The notes below the pieces were generated by a model. It had not been told where the DNA came from. It worked only from the letters and a program-made list of their open reading frames with translations, and did not search any database. This document shows positions 1-10,722 of a stretch of DNA of 64,000 bases, one piece after another; position 1 is the stretch's first letter; every line of letters starts with the position of its first letter. The position numbers and the translations under genes were made by a program. This DNA comes from Boswellia sacra (lineage: Eukaryota; Streptophyta; Magnoliopsida; Sapindales; Burseraceae), in contig SNVD02013102.1 of NCBI GenBank assembly GCA_013180625.2, positions 1 through 64,000 on the forward strand. Direction: 5' to 3'.

Positions 1-65
1 TTTAGGGACATAATTTACAATCTGTCACAAAGAATTTGTCCCTATATGTGACTTTTTTTGTAGTG
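1..65. mobile_element. End of a CACTA-type DNA transposon
   Basis: Positions 48-65, read on the minus strand, are CACTACAAAAAAAGTCAC, the typical terminus of plant CACTA (En/Spm) elements. The next bases inward hold a GTCCCTA/TTAGGGAC inverted motif. From position 66 the sequence is exon 2 of a UGT pseudogene, which the element has cut. The body of the element and its other end lie left of the window. A 3 bp target duplication (AGT) is possible but cannot be checked here. Confidence 0.7.
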
Positions 66-1163
66 AGTAGCAGTTACTCCTCTTCTGCCCCCATGCTAGT
101 TCCTCCATCTGCTCTTTCCCCAGCGTCGCCAAGCTTCCAAATGATACGTAAACGACAGATCCAATTTCCTTTGAATCTAGCCATGTCATGCTTTCATCTC
201 TGTTGGGTTTGAAAAGGCTGAGGCCGTAATCTTTGTCATTTTCCAAATGCTTGTCCAAATATACCGATGGAATTATAGGTCCAATGCTCCTAATTGGGTA
301 TTGACTCGCCATCCAATTCACTAACTGTAGAAAGTTAACAGATGCTCTTTAGCAAACATGATATTAATTACTAGAAGTTATTAGCTATCTATTACAGGCT
401 TTGAACTTTTCAAGCATTTCTGTACATATAATGATTCAATTCAGAAGCACAAATATATATCCGAAGACTAAATGATGAGTTGATAATAAATTTTATATGC
501 ATGCATTAAGGATTCTTGAGTTACCTCTTCTTCTAGCTTATCGTAGGTGTTGCACAAGATCCATTTGGGTTCAAGAATATTTGACATCATATTCAAGACG
601 GCGTTTCGTATAGATGGGTAACAGCAATTTTCATGAACAAACATGGGTAGATCATCATACCCTAGCAGCGGCATCCCAGGCAACGATACCATACACCCTT
701 CAGAAGGAACTTTCAAAGACCCTTTATAACGATTATAGTAAATTGCATAAACTGCCCAATGTTGAGTGAAAAATGGAGCTCCATCGAGGCCCAATTCTCT
801 GGCTACATCTAGCATCCACGGCATGCCTGCGTCATAAACGATAAACTTTACTGGATATTCTGAGCATTTATGCTTTTCAACGAGTTCGGCCACGCTTTGT
901 GAAAATACAGCTCGGAAGCGTTTAATATGTGCCTAAGAGTTTGCTACCGTTAGTCCTGCATCAAAGCCATCAGAAATGGACTCAACGTTAATCAAGCTGC
1001 TTTGGCCTTGATTGCATATAAGAGTAGATTTCGAGGTGACTAAGGTTACTTTGAGGCCTTTTGATACTAGGCGCTTAGATAATTGGAGCATGGGGTTTAT
1101 ATGACCTTGTGCTGAGACAGGGGTTGCAAGGATATGAGTTTCTCTACCTCTTTGTTCTTCCAT
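66..1163 (-). pseudogene. UGT74-type glucosyltransferase pseudogene (copy A)
   Basis: This is a broken UDP-glucose-dependent glycosyltransferase of the plant UGT74 (group L) type. The ATG is at 1163-1161. Exon 1 runs to 525 and keeps the N-terminal GHINP acceptor-site motif. The intron (326-ish to 524, GT...AG) is close in sequence to that of copy C, and exon 2 starts at 324 with LVNWMASQ. Two lesions are visible. An in-frame TAG at 935-933 follows the VANS residues where copy C reads VENSE, so a Glu codon became a stop. Exon 2 stops matching at 66, where a CACTA terminus begins, removing the PSPG donor-binding box and the C-terminus. Otherwise the frame is open, so inactivation looks recent. 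It lies in tandem with three other copies on the same strand. Confidence 0.9.
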
Positions 1164-1330
1164 TTTCCTTCAAATCTACCTTTTGCATAACACTTGAAGG
1201 TTTTGGATGCAAAGTGTGAAAGCTTCAATACATGGAGACACCACTCAATACTTGGCGGTCAAGTAAATCTGGAGACGTCACTATAAGAAGTTAAATTGGA
1301 GACACCGCACAGTTATACTTGACATTGCAT
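1164..1330 (-). promoter_or_regulatory. 5' flank of UGT copy A, shared with copy C
   Basis: About 160 bases upstream of the ATG match the region upstream of copy C (12282-12470). The shared stretch includes a CTTGAAGG-type stretch, GGAGACACC repeats and the ACTTGGCGGTCAAGT motif (1250-1264), a one-mismatch form of a perfect palindrome in copy C. Similarity fades near 1330. I infer the native promoter; no TATA box is certain. Confidence 0.5.
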
Positions 1331-2249
1331 ACATATGAAATTTATCTTTGCCAAGAAGACACTTGATTGCGATACAGGCAAGAGCCAATAGAGCAAAAAG
1401 TCAAGCCACCAATTTGGAGCAGCCTTGGAAAAATTTCGTAAAAGATCCAATAGTCAAGTGGGCCTTTGGTGGACAATTTTTGTGTATTTTTGCATTTTTG
1501 TTTCGGTTCTAGTTTATTTGAGTCCACAAATAATTAAAATAAGTTTTCAAAAATACTTGAATACTTGAGATGTTTTATAATCTAGATTTTTTATTATAAT
1601 ATTGAGAGTAATGAATACAATTTATATGTATATTTACTTAAATTTAAATTATTCTTTAAAAGTCATGCACAAAAATGTTATAAATAGTTTGCTAGAGGTA
1701 TTATAAAGAATTAGAGGTGATTAGATTATTTTACTTGACAAGTTAATTTGGAAGAACAACAAATTTTATTTTATTTTACTTAAGGATATAATTTGCTATA
1801 TCTGTAAAGTTATATTTGTAGAAAAAAAGTGTAAATATAATTCTGCTAAAATTTAAGAAGAAAAACAAATAGTGCTGCATATCCTCTTTCATCTGTTTGC
1901 AAGAAGCTGGCTATGTCCGTTTTGGATGAGCGTTTCCGGTGTTTTAGCCATTTTGGTTTCTGTATGGAGTCCTCTTAAATCATAAAATAAATAAATAAAT
2001 AGTTGAATAGCCCAATTCACATGAAAACATGGAAAGTAGCAGACAAGTAGTCCTTCAATTTACCATATTGAAATCAACATTTTTTTTTCATTTCCAAACT
2101 TACTTCAGTCACATCGTCATTTACCTCCCTTACCTAAATTATCTTTTCTTCTCTTTTCTTTTTTTTTTTTTTTTAAATTTTACATAAATATAATTAATTA
2201 ATTTTATTTTAACTATATTATTTATTAACATTTGCAGTTATAAAAAATA
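1331..2249. other. AT-rich intergenic stretch, no gene seen
   Basis: Homopolymer-rich, AT-rich DNA with short open frames only. The 61-codon minus frame at 1342-1527 has no recognisable domain. I see no splice-consistent coding structure or clear transposon end. Confidence 0.5.
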
Positions 2250-3073
2250 TAACTGTAAACTGTAATGTAAATAGGCACAGGAGGATTTTACGTGATTCGA
2301 TTATAAAACCTAAATTCACGGACAGCTTTAGAGCTACAATTCACTAAATTTTTGTTTGTACAATCTTTATGATCGTTTACAGTGCTGACTCACTCTCACA
2401 CACTGACCTAATCTTTGTAAAATAAAATCTCGCCAAGATCTTAAACTCTAGTGACACTACTTACTCTCTGTCGCAGATAACTTAACAACATACTGTTAAG
2501 TATATTATAACTACGATGTCTGACACTGAATTACATAAATACTTAACTCGCAAGTTTTCTCAAGTGTCTACTAACTCACACATACTTAATCAACAATTCA
2601 TGTACGATTACAACCTCTCATACATGAATAAAACACTTATAAATCCAAATCAATTAAGCATTCCAATTTGCGTTGAAGCTCTCATTTCAATTCTGGAATG
2701 CCGTGACATAGACTCCACACAACCAACATACATACCCGTTATGAAGTCATAACGTTATATATATATTGGATGCCTGACCAAAATCTCCTTAAGATCCTGT
2801 AAATCATAATCAAACTCTTATTAAGATTAAGATAAATTAATAAGAAGTGATATAATTAACTTCTAAAAGAATTGAGACACAAATAAATATTCTCCTATCA
2901 TCACTAGGATACATTAAATAATGTCTTAATTTAAGAGGATATATATTATAAATCAAATACTTCCTAAAATATACTTCTAGAGACAGTAAAATAAGAAATA
3001 AACTAATATTCTTGTTTTATTACAAGTTGAACAAAAATAACATATACATGGCACATGAACGTTGACACCAACA
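2250..3073 (+). repeat. Possible degenerate LTR
   Basis: An ACGTGATTCG...CACGGAC block at 2291-2323 resembles the ACGTGGTTCG...CACGGG block inside the copia LTRs and the solo LTR of this window. The stretch ends with a CACCAACA-like terminus at 3073, common at LTR ends. I could not fix a left TG end or a target duplication. The 78-codon frame at 2516-2752 has no recognisable domain. Confidence 0.25.
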
Positions 3074-3200
3074 TATAATAATATCATCTTAGTTTATATA
3101 ATTAAATTAATTATATTAATTGAAATAAATAATTTTATATTATATAATAATATCATCTCAATTTGTATAATTAAATTTAATTCAACTATCCACTTTTTGT

Positions 3201-4305
3201 GTAGATGAGATGAACCCAAAGACATCCGAGACTTTGGATTGGCTAGGATATTTGGTGGAAGCCAAAGTGAAGCTAATACTAAGAGAGGTGACCCGGGACA
3301 CCTTGTTTATATAAAATAAAAAAAGTGTTGTTGGAACATAACAAGTGACTTTGTTGTTGTCGTTGTCGTCGTTATTATCATTATTATTATATACTCTGTC
3401 TACACTTTATTTCCTATCTGTGGCAATTCGGAGGTGACTCTTTCAAAAATTGCCTTCTTTTCTGTGATGCCCATCAATTTCTTTCTGCCTTCTTGTGACA
3501 GAATATTTTTCTTCAATTAAGTTTGCATTTAAAAGTTTAGCTTGATAGTTAAAGATAAAAAATGATATTTAATAACAAGGCATGTAAGGCCAAGTTTGTT
3601 AACTAATGGCTTTGTTAAGTGGATCAATGCAAATGTAAACACAAATTAATTTAAAACATCAAGTGGTGTATACTGATTTGTTACTACAAACTTTTAAGTG
3701 AATGCGATGATATGCGATATAATTATCTGCCAGAGGTGGAGGATTACATATTAACCTCACTAAACCTATCTTCTATTATGTTGATTTCAGATTATGACTT
3801 CATATTATAAGGCTACTTATTTTATTATTCCAATTTTTAACAACGGATATATGGCACCAGAGTATGCTATGGAAGGATTATTTTCAGTTAAATCAGATGT
3901 TTTCAGTTTTGGAGTTCTTCTACTGGAGATTGTGACTGGGAAAATGAATAGTGGATTTTATCTTTCCGAACATGGTGAAAGCCTTCCTCGTGTATGTATG
4001 ATGTATCCATCCCGGATCTATAACTTTTAAAATGATTTCCAGTTAAATGATGTTTTCAATTTGAAATTGTTACTTCACATGATTGGGGTACTTTTATGAC
4101 TTGTTTAATGTTTCAGACAAGGAAACTCTAGAGTGAAGGACACGCATTAGACCTGATGGACCAAATATTAGTGGAGTCACGTGTTTCCGAAGAAGTATTG
4201 GAATCTGTTGGTCGAGTTACTAGAGAATCATCTCAATCATCATCTGATAATGAGGTTTCCTCTGTTAATGAGGTTATAACTCTTTCAAATGTGTCACCCC
4301 GGTGA
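3201..4305 (+). pseudogene. Receptor-like kinase pseudogene (CRK/DUF26-type kinase domain)
   Basis: Three pieces of a plant receptor-like kinase lie in order. At 3201-3290 is the activation-loop start (MNPK, then a disrupted SDFGLARIFGG), where about 2 extra bases break the frame. At 3845-3991 are subdomains VIII-IX ([27 protein letters not shown]). At 4117-4305 is the C-terminal tail, ending in a serine-rich stretch and SNVSPR. A GT...AG intron remains at 3992-4116, so this is not a processed copy. A TAG at 4129-4131 replaces a conserved Trp, and the tail jumps from EEVL straight to the end region, so most of subdomains X-XI is deleted. The extracellular, transmembrane and N-lobe parts are absent. 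The family is inferred from kinase-core wording typical of cysteine-rich RLKs. Confidence 0.8.
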
Positions 4306-4776
4306 CAATTACATCATCTGATAATAGTTTATTCTTTTCTCTCCCTGTTCTTATGGAAACAATATGAACCATTCAACTATCAATTTCTCTACCCTGGGTG
4401 AATGTTTCTTCGTCCAATTGTATGTCGCAAGGAAACATTCCCAAATATAAAATTCTACAGTAAGATATACGGCAGGTTATATGCTCTGCTTCGGTGCATT
4501 GGGGACTTTATCTGATGATTGTCTTGCAACAAAAGAGCAAAGATGTTTACTGGAACCTTTCTTGACAATTTGATTGCTTTATTTTTAGAATTTGTCAACT
4601 GTTGTCAAGAATATTGCCAATTGATTGACAAAAAGCATGTAAATGGAAAAGGAAAACAACATTAATTGAAACATGTCCAAGCATCAATTTTGAAAATAAT
4701 GACAAATAATTAAGCAAGCACAAAATATGTTCCGAGGATCAATATCCCTCAAGATTCAAAAATGTGCATTAACGAA
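4306..4776. other. Intergenic, probable 3' flank of the kinase relic
   Basis: No open frame or repeat is recognised. It separates the plus-strand kinase pseudogene from the 3' end of UGT copy B on the other strand. Confidence 0.4.
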
Positions 4777-6215
4777 TCACCTGCCTACAAGCTCTGCGAA
4801 AATTTCCTCTAAGTTTTTATTGGAGCTTCCACCCTCATCTACTACCTCTTTGGCCCATTCCTTCCACCTCTGGGAATTCCCTCTGATATCTTTTGCTCTT
4901 TCTCCTCCCGTGACTTCCCTTATACACTTCTCTGTCTTTTCCCTTGTCACAATTCCTTTTTCATTTACTCTTACTCTAACTCCAACCTGCCACACATCCG
5001 CAATGAACTTAGCATTAGTTGGTTTATCTGTACACCATCGGTACTCCCAAGCTCAGAGCCTCAATTGTTGAGTTCCACCAACAATGTGTCATGAAACACC
5101 CCACTGACTTGTTAGTTAGAACGTTTAATTGAGGACTCCAACTTACAACCAGACCCTTCTCAGATATTTCCTCAGAGAAGTTGCTTGGAAGCTTTTCCTT
5201 TTTCGATTCCCTGACTATCCACAAGAAGTAGCAGTTACACCTCTTCAGCCCCCATGCTAATTCCTCCATCTGCTCTTCTCCCAATGTAGCCAAGCCTCCG
5301 AATGCTACATAAACAACAGATTCGGTTTCCTTTTGAGTCTAACCATGACATGCAAACATCTCTGTTGGGTTTGATAAGGCTGAGGTCGTAAAATCATTGT
5401 CCTTTTCCAAGCACTTGTCCAAGTATATTGATGGAATTGTTGGTCCAATGCTCCTAATTGGGAACTGACTCGCCATCCAGTTTACCAACTAAAGGAAGTT
5501 AACAGAAATTCTCGACAACAAGTACACTATTATGACAGAACTGAACAAATTACGTGCTTGAAATATGCATTAGGGACTTTTGAATTACCTCTTCCTCCAG
5601 CTTATCGAAAGTGTTGCACAAGATCCACTTCGCTTCATGAATATTTCACATTTGTTTCACGCTGATCTTCCGTAGTTATGGGTAAGTGTCAGCTTTACAA
5701 ATGAACGATGGTAGATCATTATTCGCTAGCAGTGGCATCGAAGGCAACGATACCATACACCCTTCGGAAGGAACTTCCATTGTGCCCTTATAAGAATGAT
5801 AGTAAATTGCGTTGATTGCCCAACAATGAGTGAAAAATGGAGCTCCATTGACGCCAAATACCCGGGCCACGTCTAACAACGATGGCTAACATGAGTCGTA
5901 AATGATCAACTTAACTCAATATCCAGAGCATTTACTCTTTTCAATGAGTTTGGCTAGGCTTTGTGGAAATACAACTCTCAAGTGTTCAATATATTCTGCA
6001 AAGTTATGTACTGTTACTCCTACATCAAACCCATCAGAAATGGACTCAACGTCAACGTAGCTAGTTGCGCTTTGCGTGGATATGGGAGACGACTAGGGTT
6101 ACTTTGAGGCCTTTTGAGACTAGACGCTTCGAAAATTGGTGCATTGGGTTTACATGACTTGTGCTGTGAAAGGGATTACAAGGATATGAGTCTGTCTGCG
6201 TCTTTGCTCCTCCAT
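4777..6215 (-). pseudogene. UGT74-type glucosyltransferase pseudogene (copy B)
   Basis: The layout matches copies C and D: exon 1 6215-5589 (ATG 6215-6213), intron with GT at 5588-5587 and AG at 5490-5489, exon 2 5488-4777 ending LVGR and TGA. A 1 bp loss in the GHxNP region of exon 1 puts TAA soon after residue 21. Exon 2 has a 2 bp gain in the KDYGLSLF region and a 1 bp gain after WLDSK, which together restore frame. A net loss of about 14 bp after VPMV removes the end of the PSPG box and shifts frame again. The box is also altered: HCGWN reads HCWWN, and the His of LAH reads Asn. Its 5' flank resembles that of copy D rather than A/C. It cannot make a full enzyme. Confidence 0.9.
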
Positions 6216-6660
6216 TTTTCTTCAAAACTCTAAGACATAACATACAAACATACAACATTTAAAGAGCCAGATGAGGATTTGACATTGCCTATGAATTGAC
6301 AAATTAAATAGAGATAAAGCCAAAATCCAACGACAGGCAATTTTGAATCCGTAAATTTTAGGTAAGAATTAATAAGTTTATTGTCTTGATCAACTTAGCT
6401 CTTACTCTAATCAAATATTGAAAATTCAGATTCTTCAAATGTTTAATACAAAATCAATCTTTCTTAGATGCGAGATCATTTGTCTTTAGGAAAAAAGATA
6501 AGAGACGCCAAACCAAAAAGCATATTGGGTCAAGACAACCAGTTTATCCTTCTCTTTTTTTATTTATCACCATAATTTTGCCACATCAACAACTATAATA
6601 ATTGGCATATGCGCTATAAACTACTGGCGGCTGTAGGGGAGACTTGGCTTGGACCGAAGA
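6216..6660 (-). promoter_or_regulatory. 5' flank of UGT copy B, cut by transposons
   Basis: This flank shares order and wording with the region upstream of copy D (TACAACACATTTA-like, CCAAATATCCAAGG-like blocks). It stops near 6660, where a microsatellite and TIR-element sequence begin. Similar flank modules resume near 9725, which suggests that about 3 kb of mobile DNA was inserted here. Confidence 0.45.
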
Positions 6661-6664
6661 AAAT

Positions 6665-6691
6665 GATATATATATATATATATATATATAT
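6665..6691. repeat. (AT)n microsatellite
   Basis: An uninterrupted AT dinucleotide run directly beside the isolated TIR copy at 6708. Confidence 0.9.
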
Positions 6692-6707
6692 GATCTATAA
6701 TAAATTA

Positions 6708-6792
6708 GAGAGAAGTCTACAAACACTTTTGAGATTTGGCTAAACTATTAATCAAAGACAATCAAACTTTAAACTAATAAGTTAGTGTCTAT
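6708..6792 (+). mobile_element. Isolated left terminus of the 8715-9708 TIR family
   Basis: About 85 bases starting GAGAGAAGTCTACAAAC are nearly identical to the left end of the element at 8715. They are preceded by the same TAATAAATTA decamer (6698-6707). No matching right end follows, so this is a truncated or interrupted copy, or a local duplication. Confidence 0.7.
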
Positions 6793-6794
6793 AC

Positions 6795-7160
6795 TACTAC
6801 AAAAATGTTGAACTATGACAATTAATAGATGAGTGTTTAGTTTTTATCTATCATTGTTTATGTCGAAGTAAAATAATGACACTTCATTAATGAGTATTAT
6901 AGTTTACATCTATCATCCTTTTATTTACAAATAGACAATGACACTAGATATATGAGTGTTAGTATGTAAAAGTGTCTTCATTGTGTGTAAGAGTAGAAGA
7001 TGAGTGTTTTAACTTAAAAAACTCGTCTCATTTTTGTATTATTGAATAATGTCACTTAATAGATGATAGAGTTTTTCTCAAATATCATCATTTATTTGTA
7101 AAAATTAAAGATGACTGTTTTCAAGTATATTGTGTCATCTTTGTTAAAGTTTCATTAAAA
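6795..7160 (+). mobile_element. Possible CACTA-like terminus with subterminal repeats
   Basis: It begins TACTACAAAAATG, close to CACTA termini. After that, blocks like AATGACACTTxATxxATGAGTG recur at roughly 50-100 base spacing in both orientations, as in CACTA subterminal regions. No opposite end was found. Confidence 0.35.
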
Positions 7161-7997
7161 AGTAATCAATTATCAAATTAAATTGTTTGGATTAAAATAA
7201 TTTAATGCTTTAAAGTACTTTTAATTGTTTAATGAGATTTTAAAAGAAAAAAATTAAAATTAAATTGTCAAATATATTATCAGTAATTTATAATTTTATA
7301 TACTTAATTATGTTTTAAATTTTAAGGCAAATCATATCATTAATTTTTTAATTTGAAATTTGAATTTAAAAAAAATAACAAAACTACATCGTTTTGCTAC
7401 TCAGTTGGCAACACAAAAGGAGTAAAGTATTGAAAGACAATTGATGGTGCTTAACAAATTTTACCCTAAGTTAGTTAGCTTCACGCTCTCTGCAATGAAG
7501 AAGACAAGCCAAGTTGGTACAGTTTTTCCAAGAAGACAACACAAAGAAATTTTTAAAGTATTTTTTTTTTTAAATTTTAATAGGTTTATATAATTCGGTC
7601 AAAGCATAAAAAGCATTCGGTCAAAAGCATAAAAGAGTAAATTATTAAAATACTAGACAATTTCTTCAAAGCGGGTCATGACTTATCTAGCACTACTTTA
7701 GTTTAATAATTTTATATTATTAGTTTAATGATTTCTTGAATTTAATAATTTTATAGCATTACTTTGCGGTGGCTTTTGTTGAATGGCTTAGTTTAACCAT
7801 TGTTTTTTTAGTTGAAAGATTGGTGGGTTTGTCAACAAGAAGAGAGAAGCATCTACACGTGATGCTGCTAATATGCAAGTACAACCTGTTTGAAAAAATG
7901 ACGAAGGCAACCTTTTAACTTGTGTTCCAAATATCAAATGCACTCAGTCTCATGCACAAAATCCACAGTCTAGTTTTATTACACGTGTCCCAATCAA
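7161..7997. other. AT-rich filler between transposons
   Basis: No gene is recognised. Short repeats such as ATTCGGTCAAA(A)GCATAAAA (near 7600) and TTTAATAATTTTATA (near 7710-7755) recur. It is probably the decayed interior of mobile DNA. Confidence 0.3.
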
Positions 7998-8006
7998 TTA
8001 TTATAA

Positions 8007-8408
8007 GGGATAATTTCAATTTACCCCATGAGGTTAGGTGTAAAGAAATTGAGGACCTCAGTTTTCTGAAATCTAAATTTACCCCTGAGGTTACTGTAGT
8101 ACCGTTAGATTTAACGGAAAATGTATTAAATAGTAACTTAACGCTTTACAAACCATTTAGAAAAGTGTATTATAGTCTATTTTACTGTTTATTAGCGTTA
8201 AATTATTATTTAATACATTTTTTGTTAAATCTAATATTAACATTAAGTTATTATTTAATGCATTTTTCGTTAAATCTAACGGTTTAATACATTTTCCGTT
8301 AAATCTAACGGTGATACAGTAACCTCAGGAGGCAATCTTAGATTTCAGAAAACTGAGGTCCTCAATTTTTTTTAAGCCTAACCTCAGGGGGCAAATTAGA
8401 ATTATCCC
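8007..8408. mobile_element. MULE-type MITE, 402 bp, long TIRs
   Basis: The ends are GGGATAATTTCAATTTACCCC and its inverted partner ending GAATTATCCC. The inverted arms extend about 130-160 bases each and include the CCTGAGGTTA and TTAGATTTCAGAAAACTGAGG blocks. A perfect 9 bp target duplication, TTATTATAA, flanks it (7998-8006 and 8409-8417). Long TIRs with a 9 bp duplication are typical of Mutator-like elements. There is no transposase, so it is non-autonomous. The 121-codon plus frame over it is a shadow. Confidence 0.9.
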
Positions 8409-8677
8409 TTATTATAATTGGTTATCAAGCATATAAAAAGTGAGTTAATAAGTAAATGCATTAAATGCATTTAACATAAGACTAGACACAATTTTCTAGT
8501 CGTTGATCCAAAAAATTCAATGGTTGAGATGATTAATGAGTTAGCAGCATTAAATATATTTTATTGATTTTTAATCTCAACAATTGGATTTTGTGAGATC
8601 AATAGCTAAAAATTGTGTTAATAAATTGTGTAAATTTTTTTTGTTAAAATATCCTCTCCCTATACATATATATATAA

Positions 8678-8700
8678 TGTGTGTGTGTGTGTGTGTGTGT
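8678..8700. repeat. (GT)n microsatellite
   Basis: About eleven GT units beside the left end of the next TIR element. Confidence 0.9.
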
Positions 8701-8714
8701 TCGATAATAAATTA

Positions 8715-9708
8715 GAGAGAAGTCTACAAACATTATTGAGATTTGGCTAAACTATTAATCAAATATAATCAAACTTTAAACTGATAAGTTAGTGCCTAAT
8801 TTTAATTTTTATTTAATTTGATTGAAAGTAATTTAGGTATTTGATAGAAAGAGGGACAAACCTCTCTTAAAATTTCTTGGAATCTCACATAGTCACTTTA
8901 GATTTCTAAAAATCTCAAATTCTCCCCATTGTTATCAATTTTTATCAAGTTTTTTGTTATGTATATAAATACAATTAATATATTAACAAAATTATTTTCT
9001 AACTTAAATATTAAAAGGGTATAAGAATCCAAGAATTAATAGAGTATATATTAAATAAATATAATAAAAAAACTAGTAATTTAGTATAAGCATATTTTCA
9101 TTAAAATAATTAGAAAATTTTACCAACAAAAACTTTAAAAAATATATAAAGAAGAAAAAAAAACTTATTTTTATATATGAGACATACTATTAATAAAGAA
9201 TTTATTTTATTTTGTATTTTCTGTATTTTCTCCCCTTTTTTAAACAAGAATCACAAGATTGAGAACGATTTTTTCTTCAAATTATTTACGGCGAATGGTT
9301 GCCCAATAGACTTTTTTATAGCTTTTAAAAAAATTAATAAAAATATTTATACTCAAGTATTAATTTTTTTTAAAAAAAATTACACGTATTTAATATCTAG
9401 TCCACTATATTTTAAATTAATATAACTTTTTAATATTAATGTTAAAGGACAACTTCATAACTATATTAATTTTATTGATATAACAATATAAAACTTGACA
9501 TAAATTAAAGGTAAAGGAGGTATATGATATTTCATAAACTTGAGGTAATTATGCATAATTTCAAAAAATTTAATTTGGATTTCTTTTTATCAAATAACAA
9601 AATTATCATATATCAAATTAAAATCAAAGATTAATTTATCAGTTTAAAATTTAACTGTCCTCAACTAATAGTTTCACCAAATCTCAAAGTTGTATGTGGA
9701 CTTCTCCC
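8715..9708. mobile_element. TIR element of 994 bp with 10 bp target duplication (MULE-like)
   Basis: The left end GAGAGAAGTCTACAAAC... is mirrored by the right end (reverse complement GGGAGAAGTCCACATAC...) over about 85 bases, including GAGATTTGG and AAACTATTA blocks. TAATAAATTA occurs in direct orientation at 8705-8714 and 9709-9718. The interior is AT-rich without a credible coding region; the 82-codon frame at 9177-9425 is low complexity. I infer a non-autonomous MULE. The same decamer also precedes the isolated terminus at 6708. Confidence 0.8.
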
Positions 9709-9718
9709 TAATAAATTA

Positions 9719-10722
9719 TAACACAAAAATTTTGACATCATTTCTTACGTACAAAGGCATAAACACCTTCATTTACATTATTGCTTACGTATCAAAACCT
9801 TGACAATCCGGCCTAAATTTCTAAATTTCAAAGGGAAAATTGAGTCAAAGAGAGTTGTCATGTTGTTAGGAGAGAGAGATTGCAAGACTCCATTTGGACC
9901 CTTCAAGGCAAAGTTCTCTGGGCGGAGAGAGTCTGTGGTACCCCGGAGGCAATGCCTCCGGACCAATTAAGGAGCGTCATGTTATTATCATGTCAGCATT
10001 TCTATTGAGTATGCGCTTCCCATGGATTCGAAGACATTACCTTTGGAATGTCACAAACCCTCTCCTCTCCGAGATGTAAATTTAAGTGCCTCACTATGTT
10101 TGTAAACTAATCATTTTAACAACATAACCACGCTCGAAAAACTAAATCTTTTGATTAGTTCCTTTTTAAACATATTGTACATCTCGAAAAATCAACATGT
10201 TGTGTGATTTAGACTAGTAAAATAAATCTTATGATATGATACTATACCACACTCGCAGACAACACTAGTCGAAAAAAAAAAAAAAAGCGCTCCAAATCCA
10301 GCGCAACAGAATAATTTATAGGCACGCGTTGGACCACACTGATATATAATTTATCTATTGCTGTGAGATTTGCTGGAAACACAAAAATCAGCTGGCGTGG
10401 GGATATTATTTCCCCTTAATTTAACCCCTATCGAGGACACGCGGGAGGAAAAGGATCCCAAAATTTTTTGTCTACATCACTGCTTACGTAACAAAACTTT
10501 GAATGAGAGAATTTGATAGATGGTCGGTCTTAATTTCATTGACATCGTTTACTTTGATTATGCAAAAAGAAAGAATGGCCACCTGATCTCCCAAGCAGGC
10601 ATGGGTAGAGCATTAAATCTGGCTCATAGTGCTTAGTGCGCAGATATAATAATGCGCATACAAATTGGATTTCAAAGTGATTTTTGAAATCACTTTATAA
10701 AAAGAATATTATAGTTCGAAGA
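9719..10722. other. Region between UGT copies with UGT-flank modules
   Basis: A module of the form CATCACTGCTTACGTAACAAAACTTTG occurs at about 9738, 9780 and 10477. Relatives lie upstream of copy C (about 12813), upstream of copy D (about 49742) and near 59870. Another shared block, GGTAGAGC(A/T)TTAAATxTGGCTC, is at 10605 and 49846. These look like 5' flank remains of UGT units. The GC-richer part at 9830-10080 is not recognised, and its short frames have no domain. Confidence 0.4.
9943..9961. other. Perfect hairpin CCGGAGGC-AAT-GCCTCCGG
   Basis: An 8 bp GC-rich stem with a 3-base loop, unusual in this AT-rich setting. It is not followed by a T-run that would suggest a terminator. Function is unknown. 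Confidence 0.6.

Noticed and set aside
9177..9425. 82-codon Phe/Ile/Asn-rich frame inside the 994 bp TIR element as a transposase fragment
   Set aside because: Composition follows the AT-richness; no catalytic motif or zinc finger is present.
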